The position numbers and the translations under genes are program-made. This document shows positions 1-8,919 of a DNA stretch of 29,697 nt, piece after piece. Origin of the DNA: a virus. The stretch spans positions 1 to 29,697 of the IMG/VR virus record IMGVR_UViG_3300047564_000876; one strand, written 5' to 3'. The notes under the pieces were generated by a model that was given only the letters and a program-made list of their open reading frames with translations, made no database searches and was not told the origin of the DNA. Position 1 is the stretch's first letter; each line of letters begins with the position of its first letter.

Positions 1-73
1 GCGTACAATGTAAGCAAATCAGGCTATTTGTTATCATGCGCAAGAGAGAGAGCCAGTAGAGAGAGAAACCAAG

Positions 74-553
74 ATGGCAGGGAATCGGAATAGTGGTGGC
101 AGGAACAAGAAACCTGTTGAAGCCAAAGCGCGTTTGGGTCAGGCAAGTGTGACTGAACTTGCTGTTGTGAAACAGACTGCTGCAGTGATTGCGCAGGGAA
201 CACCAAAACCAATCAGACCGTTGGTGAAGGGTGGTGCTGGTGAACAGTTGTGGGAACAGTTGTGGTCATCTTCTGCTGTGTGGGTTCGACCTGATACTGA
301 TGTTGAACTTGTGCAGATGCTGTGTGAGATGACTGAAGAATATGTTGCGTTGCGTTCACAGGTGATTGTTGATGGCGACTATCACGACAGAGCAGCGTTG
401 CGCAATTTGGAGAAGCAACGCTTCTCACTGATTTGTGCGTTGGGGTTGACACCTGTTGACCGTTCACGATTGGGTTTGCAAGCAGTCAAAACTGAAAGCC
501 AGATGGAATTGTTCAGAAAGTCTGTTGCTAAGAAGCGTGCGAATGAAGCCTAA
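74..553 (+). CDS. terS: terminase small subunit (P27-like)
   Basis: This 159-aa protein probably recognises phage DNA and recruits the large terminase for packaging. The basic Gly/Asn/Lys-rich N-terminus (about residues 1-20), the helical middle and the C-terminal LGLTPVDRSRLGL motif (about residues 123-135) match the P27 family of small terminases. The length is normal for the family. The start at 74 is preceded by a purine-rich GAGAGAAACCAAG stretch that acts as the ribosome site. The stop overlaps the large terminase start by 11 nt, which indicates coupled translation. It is the first gene of the head operon. The family call is by motif only. Confidence 0.85.
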   Translation: MAGNRNSGGRNKKPVEAKARLGQASVTELAVVKQTAAVIAQGTPKPIRPLVKGGAGEQLWEQLWSSSAVWVRPDTDVELVQMLCEMTEEYVALRSQVIVDGDYHDRAALRNLEKQRFSLICALGLTPVDRSRLGLQAVKTESQMELFRKSVAKKRANEA

Positions 554-2012
554 GAAAGCGTGGTCACCTGCGTTCTACACACCAGCCATCAGCAAGGTTT
601 CTGATGGTGATGATGTCATCATGTTTGCTGAACATTTCTTGCGTTTGACTAAGGGTGTGAAAGCGCATGAGCCTTTGATATTTACTGATTGGCAACAGTG
701 GCTTCTGCGTTCTTTACTTGAACGCAATGACGCTGGAAGGTTGCGCTACAAGCGTGCGTTGATTGGTTTGCCTAGGAAGCAGGGTAAGTCTTTGATGGGG
801 TCTGCGCTTGCGTTGTATGGGTTGTTTGCTGGTGAAGCAGGTGCAGAAGTTTATTCTGCTGCTGGTGACAGACAGCAGGCACGCATTGTGTTTGAAGAAG
901 CAAAGACACAGATTCAGCAATCACCATCACTGTTGGCTGAATGCAAGATTTATCGTGACGCTATTGAAGTGCCAGCAACTAATGCTGTCTATCGTGTGCT
1001 GTCATCTGATGGAAAACTGGCGCAAGGTTTGAACCCTTCATTGGTTATCTTTGATGAACTTCATGTGCAACGCAATGATGATTTGTATGACGCATTGACT
1101 ATGGGTTCTGGTGCGCGTCTTGACCCATTAGTGGTTGCTATCACTACTGCTGGTTTCGACTTGGAATCTTTGTGTGGCAGGTTGTATCTGTATTCAAAGC
1201 AGGTTGCAGCAGGTGAAGTGGTTGACCCATATTGGGGTGCGTGGTGGTGGGAAGCCGACACTGATTGTGACATCACTGATGAAAAGCAATGGAACAAAGC
1301 CAACCCAAACATGGTGCTTGGTTTGATTGACAAAGAAGATATGCGTGTGTCTGTTCAGCAATCCAGTGAAGCAGCAACACGCAGATTCCGTCTCAATCAG
1401 TGGACACGCTCACAAGAATCTTGGTTGCCTGTTGGCGCGTGGGAGAACTGCAACAATCCATCAGGTGCAATCATCAACTCATATGACCCTGCATGGGTTG
1501 GTATTGACATGGCTTTGAAGCATGACAGCATTGGCATTGTTGTTGCGCAGCCACATGATGATGGAAAGATTGCTGTGCAAGCAAAGATATTTCACCCTGA
1601 TATTGACGGTATTGATATTCAAGCGATTGAACAGCACCTGCGTTATCTGCACAATGAATACAACATTCAAGAGTTTGCGTATGACCCTGCATTCTTTCAG
1701 CGTTCTGCTGAAGCACTTTATGATGATGGACTTCCAATGGTTGAGTTTCCACAGTCAAGCCAGCGCATGATTCCTGCGTGTGGCACAACCTATGAACTGA
1801 TTGTCGGCAGAAAGATTTGCCATGATGGTTCACCCATGTTCACTGACCAAGTGTTGTCTGCTGCGCAACGCATGACTGAACAGGGTTGGCGATTGTCCAA
1901 AGGTAAGTCACGCAGAAAGATTGACGCTTGTATTGCAATGTGCATGGCTGTTGATAGGGCAACTAGGCGTGGCACTAGCACACCACAACCTATGATTGCA
2001 TCTGTATGGTGA
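543..2012 (+). CDS. terL: terminase large subunit
   Basis: This 489-aa protein is the ATP-driven packaging motor and nuclease. The ATPase domain shows a Walker A LPRKQGKS (about residues 76-83, Lys82) and a Walker B LVIFDELH (Asp171, Glu172), followed by a coupling motif around ITTAGFD. The C-terminal RNase H-like nuclease has candidate metal-binding acidic residues Asp322 (GIDMALKHD), Asp381 (EFAYDPAFF) and Asp461 (KIDACIAM). The frame is open upstream to 456, but the ATG at 543 overlapping the small terminase stop gives the usual N-terminus and length. It belongs to the Terminase_1/HK97-type group. Confidence 0.95.
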   Translation: MKPKKAWSPAFYTPAISKVSDGDDVIMFAEHFLRLTKGVKAHEPLIFTDWQQWLLRSLLERNDAGRLRYKRALIGLPRKQGKSLMGSALALYGLFAGEAGAEVYSAAGDRQQARIVFEEAKTQIQQSPSLLAECKIYRDAIEVPATNAVYRVLSSDGKLAQGLNPSLVIFDELHVQRNDDLYDALTMGSGARLDPLVVAITTAGFDLESLCGRLYLYSKQVAAGEVVDPYWGAWWWEADTDCDITDEKQWNKANPNMVLGLIDKEDMRVSVQQSSEAATRRFRLNQWTRSQESWLPVGAWENCNNPSGAIINSYDPAWVGIDMALKHDSIGIVVAQPHDDGKIAVQAKIFHPDIDGIDIQAIEQHLRYLHNEYNIQEFAYDPAFFQRSAEALYDDGLPMVEFPQSSQRMIPACGTTYELIVGRKICHDGSPMFTDQVLSAAQRMTEQGWRLSKGKSRRKIDACIAMCMAVDRATRRGTSTPQPMIASVW

Positions 2013-2016
2013 TGCC

Positions 2017-2145
2017 ATGAGACTGATTATCGCTGAAGCCATTGGTGTTGTTATTGCTTGCGCAGGTGTTTTTATGATTCATGTTCCTAGTGGATTGATT
2101 GTCACAGGTGCAGCCATTGTTGCCATGATTGAAGCGAACGCATGA
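2017..2145 (+). CDS. small hydrophobic membrane peptide
   Basis: This 42-aa open frame starts MRLIIAEAIGVV and is almost entirely hydrophobic, with enough length for one or two membrane-spanning segments (about residues 3-20 and 24-38). It sits 4 nt after the large terminase stop and ends in an ATGA overlap with the portal start at 2142, so it is tightly coupled to both. Small hydrophobic proteins at this position occur in actinophages, but I know of no assigned function. Acting as a membrane-associated packaging or early lysis factor would be guesswork. Confidence 0.65.
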   Translation: MRLIIAEAIGVVIACAGVFMIHVPSGLIVTGAAIVAMIEANA

Positions 2146-3353
2146 GCCTGTTCAGAAAGCAGGAAGTGCGACAACTTCCACCAACGATTGACCCAACAGG
2201 CTTGACTGCTAGACCAGCGTTTGCTTCTTCTGCTGGTGAAATCGTTGACCAGAACAGCGCGTTCACATCAACAGTTGTGATTGGCTGTGTCACTTTGCTT
2301 GCTGATTCTGTAGCAATGATGCCACTTGACCTATACAGGGAAGTTGGGTCACGCTATGAGAAACTGCCAAAGCCACTGGTGTTGCGCAAACCAAACGCTG
2401 AACAAACAATGTTTGAGTTTGTGCATCAGTTCATAGCCACGCTTGCCATTCATGGCACTTGCTTTGTGTATGCACCAAGAGAAGGTGGGCAGTTGATTGA
2501 ACTGCGCAACATTCACCCTGACAGGGTTTCAATCCAAATCGACATGGATACCAACAGCAACACCTATGGTGAGCGCATCTACAAGATTGATGGCAGCACT
2601 GAAGTGTTCACATCAGAAGTATTGAAGCAGGTTGATTGGTTGCGTTTCCCAAATCAGGTGCGTGGCATTTCACCCATTGATTCTTTGCGTCAGTCAATCG
2701 GCACAAACATTGCCATTGACCGATTCCTTGCACAGTTCTATGGTGATGGTGCAACACCATCATCAGTGCTAGAAACAGACACAAATCTTTCACCTGAATC
2801 AGCAGAAGTGTTGCGTCAAACATGGGTTGACACTCTCTACAAAAACAGGAAGCCAGCAGTGTTGACAGGTGGCTTGAAGTGGCGCAGTGTCACAGTGTCA
2901 GCATCAGACATGGACACCATCAACTATCGAGAAGCAATCGTGCGTGATATCTCACGCGCATACAGAATCCCATTGCACATGATAAATGGGACAGGTGGCG
3001 ACAACCAGACATATCAGAATGTTGAATCAGCAGGTATCAACTTCCTGCGACACACACTTCTTCCTTGGTGCAGAAGGCTTGAAGATTTGATTTCAGAACT
3101 TCTGCCTAGACCACAGCGCGTCAGGTTTGATGTCAATGAGTTTGCACGCGCAGACCAGTTGACCAGAGTACGCGCACAACAAACAATGATTATGTCAGGA
3201 ACTTTGACACCTAATGAAGCACGCCAAATTGAAGGGCGTGAACCATATGAAGGTGGTGACCAGTTCATTCTTGGTATTGCTGGCGCACCTGTCGCTGGTG
3301 TTGAAGGTGGAGACTTGCCGACATTAGGCACTGATTCAGTGGTTGAACAATGA
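2142..3353 (+). CDS. portal protein (HK97 family)
   Basis: This 403-aa protein forms the dodecameric ring at the capsid vertex through which DNA passes. The sequence has typical HK97-family portal features: an N-terminal segment with VVIGCVTLLADSVAMMPLDLY (about residues 45-65), the wing region LRNIHPDRVSI, the clip/stem region ending IAIDRFLAQFYGDGATPSSVL, and the C-terminal SRAYRIPLHMINGTGGDNQTYQN and GTLTPNEARQIEG motifs. The length is usual. It starts by ATGA overlap with the membrane peptide and ends by ATGA overlap with the next gene. Confidence 0.93.
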   Translation: MSLFRKQEVRQLPPTIDPTGLTARPAFASSAGEIVDQNSAFTSTVVIGCVTLLADSVAMMPLDLYREVGSRYEKLPKPLVLRKPNAEQTMFEFVHQFIATLAIHGTCFVYAPREGGQLIELRNIHPDRVSIQIDMDTNSNTYGERIYKIDGSTEVFTSEVLKQVDWLRFPNQVRGISPIDSLRQSIGTNIAIDRFLAQFYGDGATPSSVLETDTNLSPESAEVLRQTWVDTLYKNRKPAVLTGGLKWRSVTVSASDMDTINYREAIVRDISRAYRIPLHMINGTGGDNQTYQNVESAGINFLRHTLLPWCRRLEDLISELLPRPQRVRFDVNEFARADQLTRVRAQQTMIMSGTLTPNEARQIEGREPYEGGDQFILGIAGAPVAGVEGGDLPTLGTDSVVEQ

Positions 3354-3664
3354 CAGTTTTTGTATCTCAAGACGCAGTTGATATTGGTTTGAAGTGGTAT
3401 CCAAATGACCCTGTGAATCTTCAGTTCAGGGTGGCTGATGTTGATTGGTCTGGTTCATACACTGCGACAGTGCGTGAGAACAGCACAACAACTTCTGCTG
3501 TTGTTTGCACACTGACTGTGACTGCTGTTTATGATGTCGTGAATCTCTACACAACATTTACTTTCACAACCAGCACGCAAGTACCAAGTGGTTCATACTG
3601 GTGGTCATGCAAGCAGGTTGGTGGTGTGACACGCTTTTCAGGTCAGGTGCTTGTTGATGTCTGA
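3350..3664 (+). CDS. small beta-rich virion protein, possible fibre attachment/decoration
   Basis: This 104-aa protein is unrecognised at family level. It is rich in alternating Thr/Val/Ser and aromatic residues (LQFRVADVDWSGSYTATVRE, then SYWWSCKQVGG). This suggests a single immunoglobulin-like beta-sandwich such as the N-terminal domain of siphovirus baseplate fibres or LtfC-type tail proteins. It overlaps the portal gene by 4 nt and the collagen-like fibre gene by 8 nt, so a structural role anchoring that fibre is the natural inference. Portal genes are normally followed directly by the protease, so this gene begins an insert in the head module. Confidence 0.7.
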   Translation: MTVFVSQDAVDIGLKWYPNDPVNLQFRVADVDWSGSYTATVRENSTTTSAVVCTLTVTAVYDVVNLYTTFTFTTSTQVPSGSYWWSCKQVGGVTRFSGQVLVDV

Positions 3665-5801
3665 CATCATCATTGAGAATCTACAACCACCTGTTGTCAT
3701 CGATGTGAACAACACTGTTGTTGTTGTTGAAGCGTCAGGTGCAAATGGTCTTGCAGCATCAGTCACTGTTGGCGCAACAACCACAGGTGCTGCTGGTAGT
3801 TCAGCGTCTGTCACCAATAGTGGCAACGCAACCAACGCAATTCTGAACTTTACGATTCCACAGGGTGTGCAGGGCATTCAAGGAACACAAGGTGCGCAAG
3901 GTATTCAGGGCATTCAAGGTGTCAAGGGTGACACTGGCGCACAAGGAATCCAAGGTGTCAAAGGTGATACAGGCGATACTGGCGCAACTGGTGCGCAAGG
4001 TATTCAAGGTGTCAAAGGTGATACAGGTGAACAGGGCATTCAGGGCATTCAAGGCTTGAAGGGTGACAAGGGTGATACGGGCGACACTGGTGCGCAAGGT
4101 ATCCAAGGCTTGAAGGGTGACACTGGCGCAACAGGTGCGACTGGCGCGCAGGGCATTCAGGGTATTCAGGGTGTCAAAGGTGATACAGGTGACACTGGTG
4201 CGCAAGGTATTCAGGGTATTCAGGGTATTCAGGGTGAAAAAGGCGACAAGGGTGACACAGGAAACAATGGTGCTGATGGTGACAGATATAGAACAACATC
4301 AACAACATCACTGACAATTGCAAACACAGGACAAATCACGCTCTATACAACTGACCTGAACCTTGACTATTCGATTGGTCAAACAGTCATCATTGCGTAT
4401 AACGCACTAAATCATATGCATGGTGTTGTTGATTCATTCACTTCTTCAACAGGTGAAATGATTGTCACTCTTTCTGATTCTGAAGGTTCAGGTACTTATT
4501 CTTCTTGGTCTGTCAACTTGTCTGGTGCTGTTGGTATCCAAGGTGAACAGGGTATTCAAGGTATTCAAGGTATTCAGGGAATACAGGGTGAACAAGGTAT
4601 TCAGGGCATTCAAGGTGTCAAGGGTGACACTGGCGATACAGGTGCGCAAGGTATTCAAGGTATTCAAGGTATTCAAGGTTTGAAAGGTGATACTGGCGAT
4701 ACTGGCGCAACTGGTGCGCAAGGTATTCAAGGTATCCAAGGTGTCAAGGGTGATACTGGTGATGCTGGCACTGCAGCAACAATTGCTGTTGGTACAACGA
4801 CAACAGGCAACGCAGGCACAAGCGCATCAGTCAGCAACAGTGGTTCTTCATCTGCAGCAGTTTTTGATTTCACCATTCCCAAAGGTGACAAGGGTGATAC
4901 TGGCAACACAGGTGCAACAGGAAGTGCAGCCACTATCGCAGTGGGTAGCACGACAACAGGCAGTGCAGGGTCTAGTGCATCAGTGACCAACAGTGGTTCT
5001 TCTTCTGCAGCCATTCTTGATTTTGTAATTCCACAAGGTGCAACAGGTTCAAACGGAACTGCAGCAACGATTGCAGTTGGTACTACAACTACTGGTGCTG
5101 CTGGTAGCAGTGCGACTGTGACTAACAGTGGTTCTTCTTCTGCAGCAGTTTTTGATTTCACGATTCCACAGGGCATTGCTGGTACTAACGGAACTAATGG
5201 TTCTGATGGTGCTGCAGCAACAGTCGCTGTTGGTACTACAACTACTGGTGCTGCAGGTACTTCAGCCAGTGTCACAAACAGTGGAACATCATCTGCTGCA
5301 GTATTCAATTTCACTATTCCAAAGGGTGATACTGGTGCTGCTGGTGGTGGTGGTGCAGTTGCTTATCTCACTGCGCGCTATTCCAATGCAACGACCAGCC
5401 CAACACAGGTCATCAGTTACACAGCGTTAGCCAACACTGCCATTGTTGGTAAGGCTTACCGTATCAAAATGCGTGGTTACCGTCTAGGGACTCACAACTC
5501 AGGCGCAATTATCCGTGTCAATGTTGATGGCGTGACTACTGTGACAATCAACCAAACAGCGTCATCAATTCAACAGGGTTTCAGTTTTGAGGCTGACGTT
5601 ACGATTTACACGACAGGTTCGTCAGGTACAGCATGGTCACAGGGAACGTGGATTTACGGCAACGCTGTTTTGTCGTCTCCAAATACTGGAACAACAGCAA
5701 TTAACACCACGACTAACTCACTCATCGAATTGACTATGGCATCAGGCAACACTGCCAATACTTACTATGTCACTAACGCAATTATCGAGATGCTGAACTA
5801 A
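3657..5801 (+). CDS. collagen-like fibre protein with jelly-roll-type head
   Basis: This 714-aa protein probably forms a trimeric fibre. There are two Gly-X-Y tracts (about residues 70-210 and 293-372, mostly GIQ, GVK, GDT and GAQ triplets). They are separated by a globular insert (about 210-293). Five copies of a beta module of about 37 residues built on VGTTTTGAAGSSASVTNSG and ending in FTIPQG occur, one before the first tract and four after the second. A C-terminal domain of about 150 residues (562-714) looks like a receptor-binding jelly roll. The ATG at 3657 is preferred over the TTG at 3651. Its position among head genes suggests a head fibre, although a tail fibre is possible. Confidence 0.88.
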   Translation: MSDIIIENLQPPVVIDVNNTVVVVEASGANGLAASVTVGATTTGAAGSSASVTNSGNATNAILNFTIPQGVQGIQGTQGAQGIQGIQGVKGDTGAQGIQGVKGDTGDTGATGAQGIQGVKGDTGEQGIQGIQGLKGDKGDTGDTGAQGIQGLKGDTGATGATGAQGIQGIQGVKGDTGDTGAQGIQGIQGIQGEKGDKGDTGNNGADGDRYRTTSTTSLTIANTGQITLYTTDLNLDYSIGQTVIIAYNALNHMHGVVDSFTSSTGEMIVTLSDSEGSGTYSSWSVNLSGAVGIQGEQGIQGIQGIQGIQGEQGIQGIQGVKGDTGDTGAQGIQGIQGIQGLKGDTGDTGATGAQGIQGIQGVKGDTGDAGTAATIAVGTTTTGNAGTSASVSNSGSSSAAVFDFTIPKGDKGDTGNTGATGSAATIAVGSTTTGSAGSSASVTNSGSSSAAILDFVIPQGATGSNGTAATIAVGTTTTGAAGSSATVTNSGSSSAAVFDFTIPQGIAGTNGTNGSDGAAATVAVGTTTTGAAGTSASVTNSGTSSAAVFNFTIPKGDTGAAGGGGAVAYLTARYSNATTSPTQVISYTALANTAIVGKAYRIKMRGYRLGTHNSGAIIRVNVDGVTTVTINQTASSIQQGFSFEADVTIYTTGSSGTAWSQGTWIYGNAVLSSPNTGTTAINTTTNSLIELTMASGNTANTYYVTNAIIEMLN
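3865..4770 (+). repeat. nested 9-nt repeats encoding Gly-X-Y triplets
   Basis: Two tandem arrays (about 3865-4270 and 4534-4770) are built from 9-nt units such as GGTATTCAA, GGCATTCAG and GGTGACACT, with higher-order blocks encoding GIQGVKGDTG. The blocks differ by synonymous changes but many neighbouring copies are identical. Unequal recombination or slippage could change fibre length in 9-nt steps without breaking the frame. Confidence 0.9.
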
Positions 5802-5819
5802 TCATGAAAGAAGCGTAGA

Positions 5820-6083
5820 ATGAAAGCATACAAAGTTGTTGTGACAGATACAGTCACACAATTAGTGCCAGTCGACAACATCAATAGACCTGTGTATGTG
5901 CAGATTGAAGGAAACAACACTGTCTATATTGGCGCATCAAATGTGACAGCAGACCAAGGTTTCCCGATACAAAAACACAGCGCACCAATTCAAGGTGGGC
6001 TTGGCGTAGGTGATGGTCTTTGGGGAATCTGCGCAACAGGTGTGACAGAGACAATCAGAATCATCACCATAGATAGTGACTAG
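5820..6083 (+). CDS. small hypothetical virion protein
   Basis: This 87-aa protein is unrecognised. Alternating beta-strand-like segments (KVVVTDTVTQLVPV, RPVYVQIEGNNTVYIGASNV, ETIRIITID) and a glycine-rich loop (QGGLGVGDGLWG) resemble small phage beta-sandwich proteins found beside capsid genes. It could be a decoration or fibre-associated protein, which is inference from position. The start at 5820 follows an AAAGAAG ribosome site at about 5808-5814. It lies 18 nt after the fibre gene and 8 nt before the protease. Confidence 0.7.
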   Translation: MKAYKVVVTDTVTQLVPVDNINRPVYVQIEGNNTVYIGASNVTADQGFPIQKHSAPIQGGLGVGDGLWGICATGVTETIRIITIDSD

Positions 6084-6091
6084 GAATTGAT

Positions 6092-7474
6092 ATGCCCTAC
6101 TACATAAGTGACCAAATGACCGATTGTTCAGGGTGGGCAACCATCAAGGCTGTCACCCCTGACAGCACACCAGAAACCATTGGTTGTCATCAAACCAAGC
6201 AAGACGCTATTGACCAGATGGTTGCTGTTTCACTATCTGAAGAAATTGAACCAATGGGTGATTGGGCAACACGCGCCATTCTCACAAATGTTGAACTGAT
6301 AACTGATGATGATTTGAATGAACAGTATGAAATGAATCAGAGCAAATCATCAAAAGAACTTGAAGCGTTGAAGCGCACCTATGAAGCATTCAAAAACTTT
6401 CTTGATGAAATCAGTGAAAAGATTGCTGAACTAGAAGTTGCACTTATGGGTGAAACAGAAATTGAAGATGAAGATGAACTTGAAGTCGAAATGGATTCAA
6501 GAGAACAACGCGCCATTGATTTATCAGCACCACAGTTCATGCAGGACAATGCACAGCGTGGTCTTGACTATCACGCTGAAGGTTTGTCAGGTGATGGGCT
6601 AGAACCACAAACAGTTGAAGATGCACGCAAGATGGCTTCAGGTGAAGTGACCCCTGATAAGTGGCGCAAGATTGCACCGTGGATAGCACGACACATGGTT
6701 GACTTAGAAGCAGCAGATGGTGAAATCACAGCAGGTGTTGTCGCTCATCTTCTGTGGGGTAGTGGTTCTACAAAGGAAGAAGCGCAAAGAACTATGGACT
6801 ATGCACAAGGAATCATTGACAAACTTGATGCTGAACTTGAAGAAGAACGCAGCGCACCTGCACAGCGTGAACACAGATGGGTCATTAGTTCCACTAATGA
6901 ACAGCGCAAGCAGATTGCATACACAAACCTAGAACTGCGTGCGCTTGATGATTCTGAAGATGGCTGGACTGTGCGTGGCTATGCAGCAGTATTCGATTCA
7001 CCATCAGAACCCCTACCTTGGACTGAATATGTCAAGCGTGGCGCATTCACCAAAACCATCAAAGATGGTGCTGATGTCCGTTTGCTGATTGACCACACAG
7101 GTGTGCCACTAGCACGCACCAAATCAGGAACATTGACCCTGCGTGAAGATGACAAGGGATTGTTCATGGAAGCCACGCTAGACCCCAACAACCCTGACGC
7201 AGTGAAGATGCGTAGTGCGTTGATGCGTGGTGATGTTTCCCAAATGTCTTTTGCTTTTGAAACAATCAAGGATTCTTGGAACAACGACAGAAGCGTGCGT
7301 GAACTCAAAGAAGTGAGGCTGCATGATGTCAGCATTGTTACCTACCCTGCGTATGAAGAAACCAGCGCAGAAATACGCAACACACAATCAACTGATACAA
7401 CAGTTGCTACCGTTGCACCAACAGCACTTCGCAAAGCACAAGTTGCAATTGCGATTGCAAGAGCCGTCAACTAG
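6092..7474 (+). CDS. prohead (capsid maturation) protease with long N-terminal extension
   Basis: This 460-aa protein cleaves scaffold and capsid precursors during head maturation. The C-terminal part (about residues 285-445) is an HK97-type prohead protease. It has a catalytic His in LLIDHTG (His335), a catalytic Ser in QMSFAF (Ser386), and the downstream VSIVTYPAY motif. The first 275 or so residues are an acidic, partly coiled-coil extension (LKRTYEAFKNFLDEISEKIAELE), which may serve as a scaffold or targeting domain. Family proteases are usually around 200 aa, so the extension is notable but is also seen in some actinophages. The gene precedes the major capsid gene as expected. Confidence 0.9.
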   Translation: MPYYISDQMTDCSGWATIKAVTPDSTPETIGCHQTKQDAIDQMVAVSLSEEIEPMGDWATRAILTNVELITDDDLNEQYEMNQSKSSKELEALKRTYEAFKNFLDEISEKIAELEVALMGETEIEDEDELEVEMDSREQRAIDLSAPQFMQDNAQRGLDYHAEGLSGDGLEPQTVEDARKMASGEVTPDKWRKIAPWIARHMVDLEAADGEITAGVVAHLLWGSGSTKEEAQRTMDYAQGIIDKLDAELEEERSAPAQREHRWVISSTNEQRKQIAYTNLELRALDDSEDGWTVRGYAAVFDSPSEPLPWTEYVKRGAFTKTIKDGADVRLLIDHTGVPLARTKSGTLTLREDDKGLFMEATLDPNNPDAVKMRSALMRGDVSQMSFAFETIKDSWNNDRSVRELKEVRLHDVSIVTYPAYEETSAEIRNTQSTDTTVATVAPTALRKAQVAIAIARAVN

Positions 7475-7530
7475 CCACACGCCAGCGCGACACTCACCAC
7501 AACACAAACCCATCAAGAGAAGGAAAGCCA

Positions 7531-8835
7531 ATGGCACTTTCAGAAAAGTTGATTGAAAAGCGTGACGCACACTTGGCTTCTGCACAACAGATTGTTGACG
7601 CAGCAGAAGCAGAAGCGCGTGACCTGACTCAAGAAGAAAATGACAGCATTGCTGTTTCTTTGCGTTCAGCAAAAGACCTTGACGCTCAAATTGAGCAGCA
7701 CAAGGAACTTGAAGAGCGCAATGCAAAAGCAGCAGAAATGCGCGCACAGTCTGGTATCACAGCACCTGCTGTTGTGAAGTCAGAGCCACGCACATACACC
7801 AAAGAGAATCGCAGTGTGTCGTTCTTGGCTGACGCATTTGCTGCACAGTTCAATGGTGACTATGTAGCCAAAGAGCGTCTTGCACGCCACATGAATGAAG
7901 AAAAGGTTGAGCGTCGTGATGTCACTTCAGCAAACTTTGCTGGCTTGATTGTTCCACAGTATTTGACTGAACTTGCTGCACCACTTGCACGCGCAGGTCG
8001 ACCTGTTGCAGACATTGCACGCAAGCACGCACTGCCTGCTGCTGGTTTGACAATCAGCATCAGCAAGGTGACCACAGGTTCAAGCACTGCTGTTCAGACA
8101 GAAGGTTCTGCTGTTTCTGAAACCAACATTGACGACACCAAGTTAGACATCAGCGTTGTCACCGTTGCAGGTCAGCAGACAGTTTCACGCCAAGCATTAG
8201 AGCGTGGCACAGGTGTTGACGCACTTGTGATGAATGACTTGATTCGTTCATACCACACAACGCTTGACGCACAAGTTGTTGCTGAAATCAACACTTCTGC
8301 TGGTCAGTCTGTTACTGCAACAGATGCTTCACCAACAGTTCCAGAACTGTATCCAAAGTTGCTTGATGCGATTCAGAAGATTCAGACCACCTACTACGCA
8401 AACCCCAATGTGATTGTGATGCACCCACGCCGATTGGCTTGGATTCTCGCAGCACTTGACAACAGCAACCGACCATTGGCAGTGCCTGTTCCACAGTCAC
8501 CAATGAACGCACTTGCAGTTGGTGATGGTGGCGTTGTTCGCTACGCAAACAGTGGATACGCAATCGCAGGATTGCCTGTCGTAACTGACGCAAATGTGAC
8601 CACTGCTGCTGGTGCAGGAACAAATGAAGATGTCATCTACATTGGTGACACCAATGAATTGCACTTGTGGGAAGATGGAGATGGTGCGCCAATGTACCTG
8701 CGCTTCGACCAACCAAAGGCTGCTGAACTTGATGTTCTCGCAGTTGTTTATGGTTACAGCGCATACACAGCAGCGCGCTACCAAAACGCATGGGCAAAGG
8801 TAACAGGCACTGCGCTTGTGACCCCAACCTTCTAA
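7531..8835 (+). CDS. major capsid protein (HK97 fold)
   Basis: This 434-aa protein forms the icosahedral shell. The first 100 or so residues are a charged coiled coil (KLIEKRDAHLASAQQIVDAA and following), which fits the delta/scaffolding domain removed by the protease. The mature part contains typical HK97-family motifs, including VPQYLTELAAPLARAGRPVAD, TVAGQQTVSRQALERGTG, VIVMHPRRLAWILAALDN and the C-terminal QPKAAELDVLAVVYGYSAYTAAR run. The start at 7531 follows a strong GAGAAGGAAAG ribosome site. A stem-loop follows the gene. Confidence 0.95.
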   Translation: MALSEKLIEKRDAHLASAQQIVDAAEAEARDLTQEENDSIAVSLRSAKDLDAQIEQHKELEERNAKAAEMRAQSGITAPAVVKSEPRTYTKENRSVSFLADAFAAQFNGDYVAKERLARHMNEEKVERRDVTSANFAGLIVPQYLTELAAPLARAGRPVADIARKHALPAAGLTISISKVTTGSSTAVQTEGSAVSETNIDDTKLDISVVTVAGQQTVSRQALERGTGVDALVMNDLIRSYHTTLDAQVVAEINTSAGQSVTATDASPTVPELYPKLLDAIQKIQTTYYANPNVIVMHPRRLAWILAALDNSNRPLAVPVPQSPMNALAVGDGGVVRYANSGYAIAGLPVVTDANVTTAAGAGTNEDVIYIGDTNELHLWEDGDGAPMYLRFDQPKAAELDVLAVVYGYSAYTAARYQNAWAKVTGTALVTPTF

Positions 8836-8861
8836 TCACTGAAGGTTCATCAATAGTTTGT

Positions 8862-8901
8862 TGGTGCTGGCTGTTTGTAGGGACACAGCCAGCCAGCACC
8901 A
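8862..8901 (+). terminator. stem-loop after the major capsid gene
   Basis: A perfect 12-bp inverted repeat, TGGTGCTGGCTG (8862-8873) and its complement (8890-8901), encloses a 16-nt loop 26 nt after the capsid stop. An alternative 9-bp pairing (8866-8874 with 8885-8893) is also possible. No T-run follows, so it may be a partial terminator or an mRNA-stabilising hairpin that raises capsid expression over downstream genes. Confidence 0.5.
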
Positions 8902-8919
8902 CACAACTTGAAAGCACAC

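Noticed and set aside
1-73. Left-end packaging site or cohesive end
   Set aside because: Only 73 nt are visible before the small terminase and no clear repeats or end signature are present.
456-542. Longer open frame upstream of the large terminase
   Set aside because: It runs inside the small terminase gene, and the start at 543 gives the normal N-terminus and an overlap typical of this phage.
3865-4770. CRISPR-like regular repeats
   Set aside because: The units are 9 nt and encode Gly-X-Y triplets without unique spacers.
4727-5314. Antisense open frame of 195 codons opposite the collagen-like gene
   Set aside because: It is low-complexity Val/Pro/Ala sequence created by the repeats on the other strand, with no ribosome site or recognisable domain.
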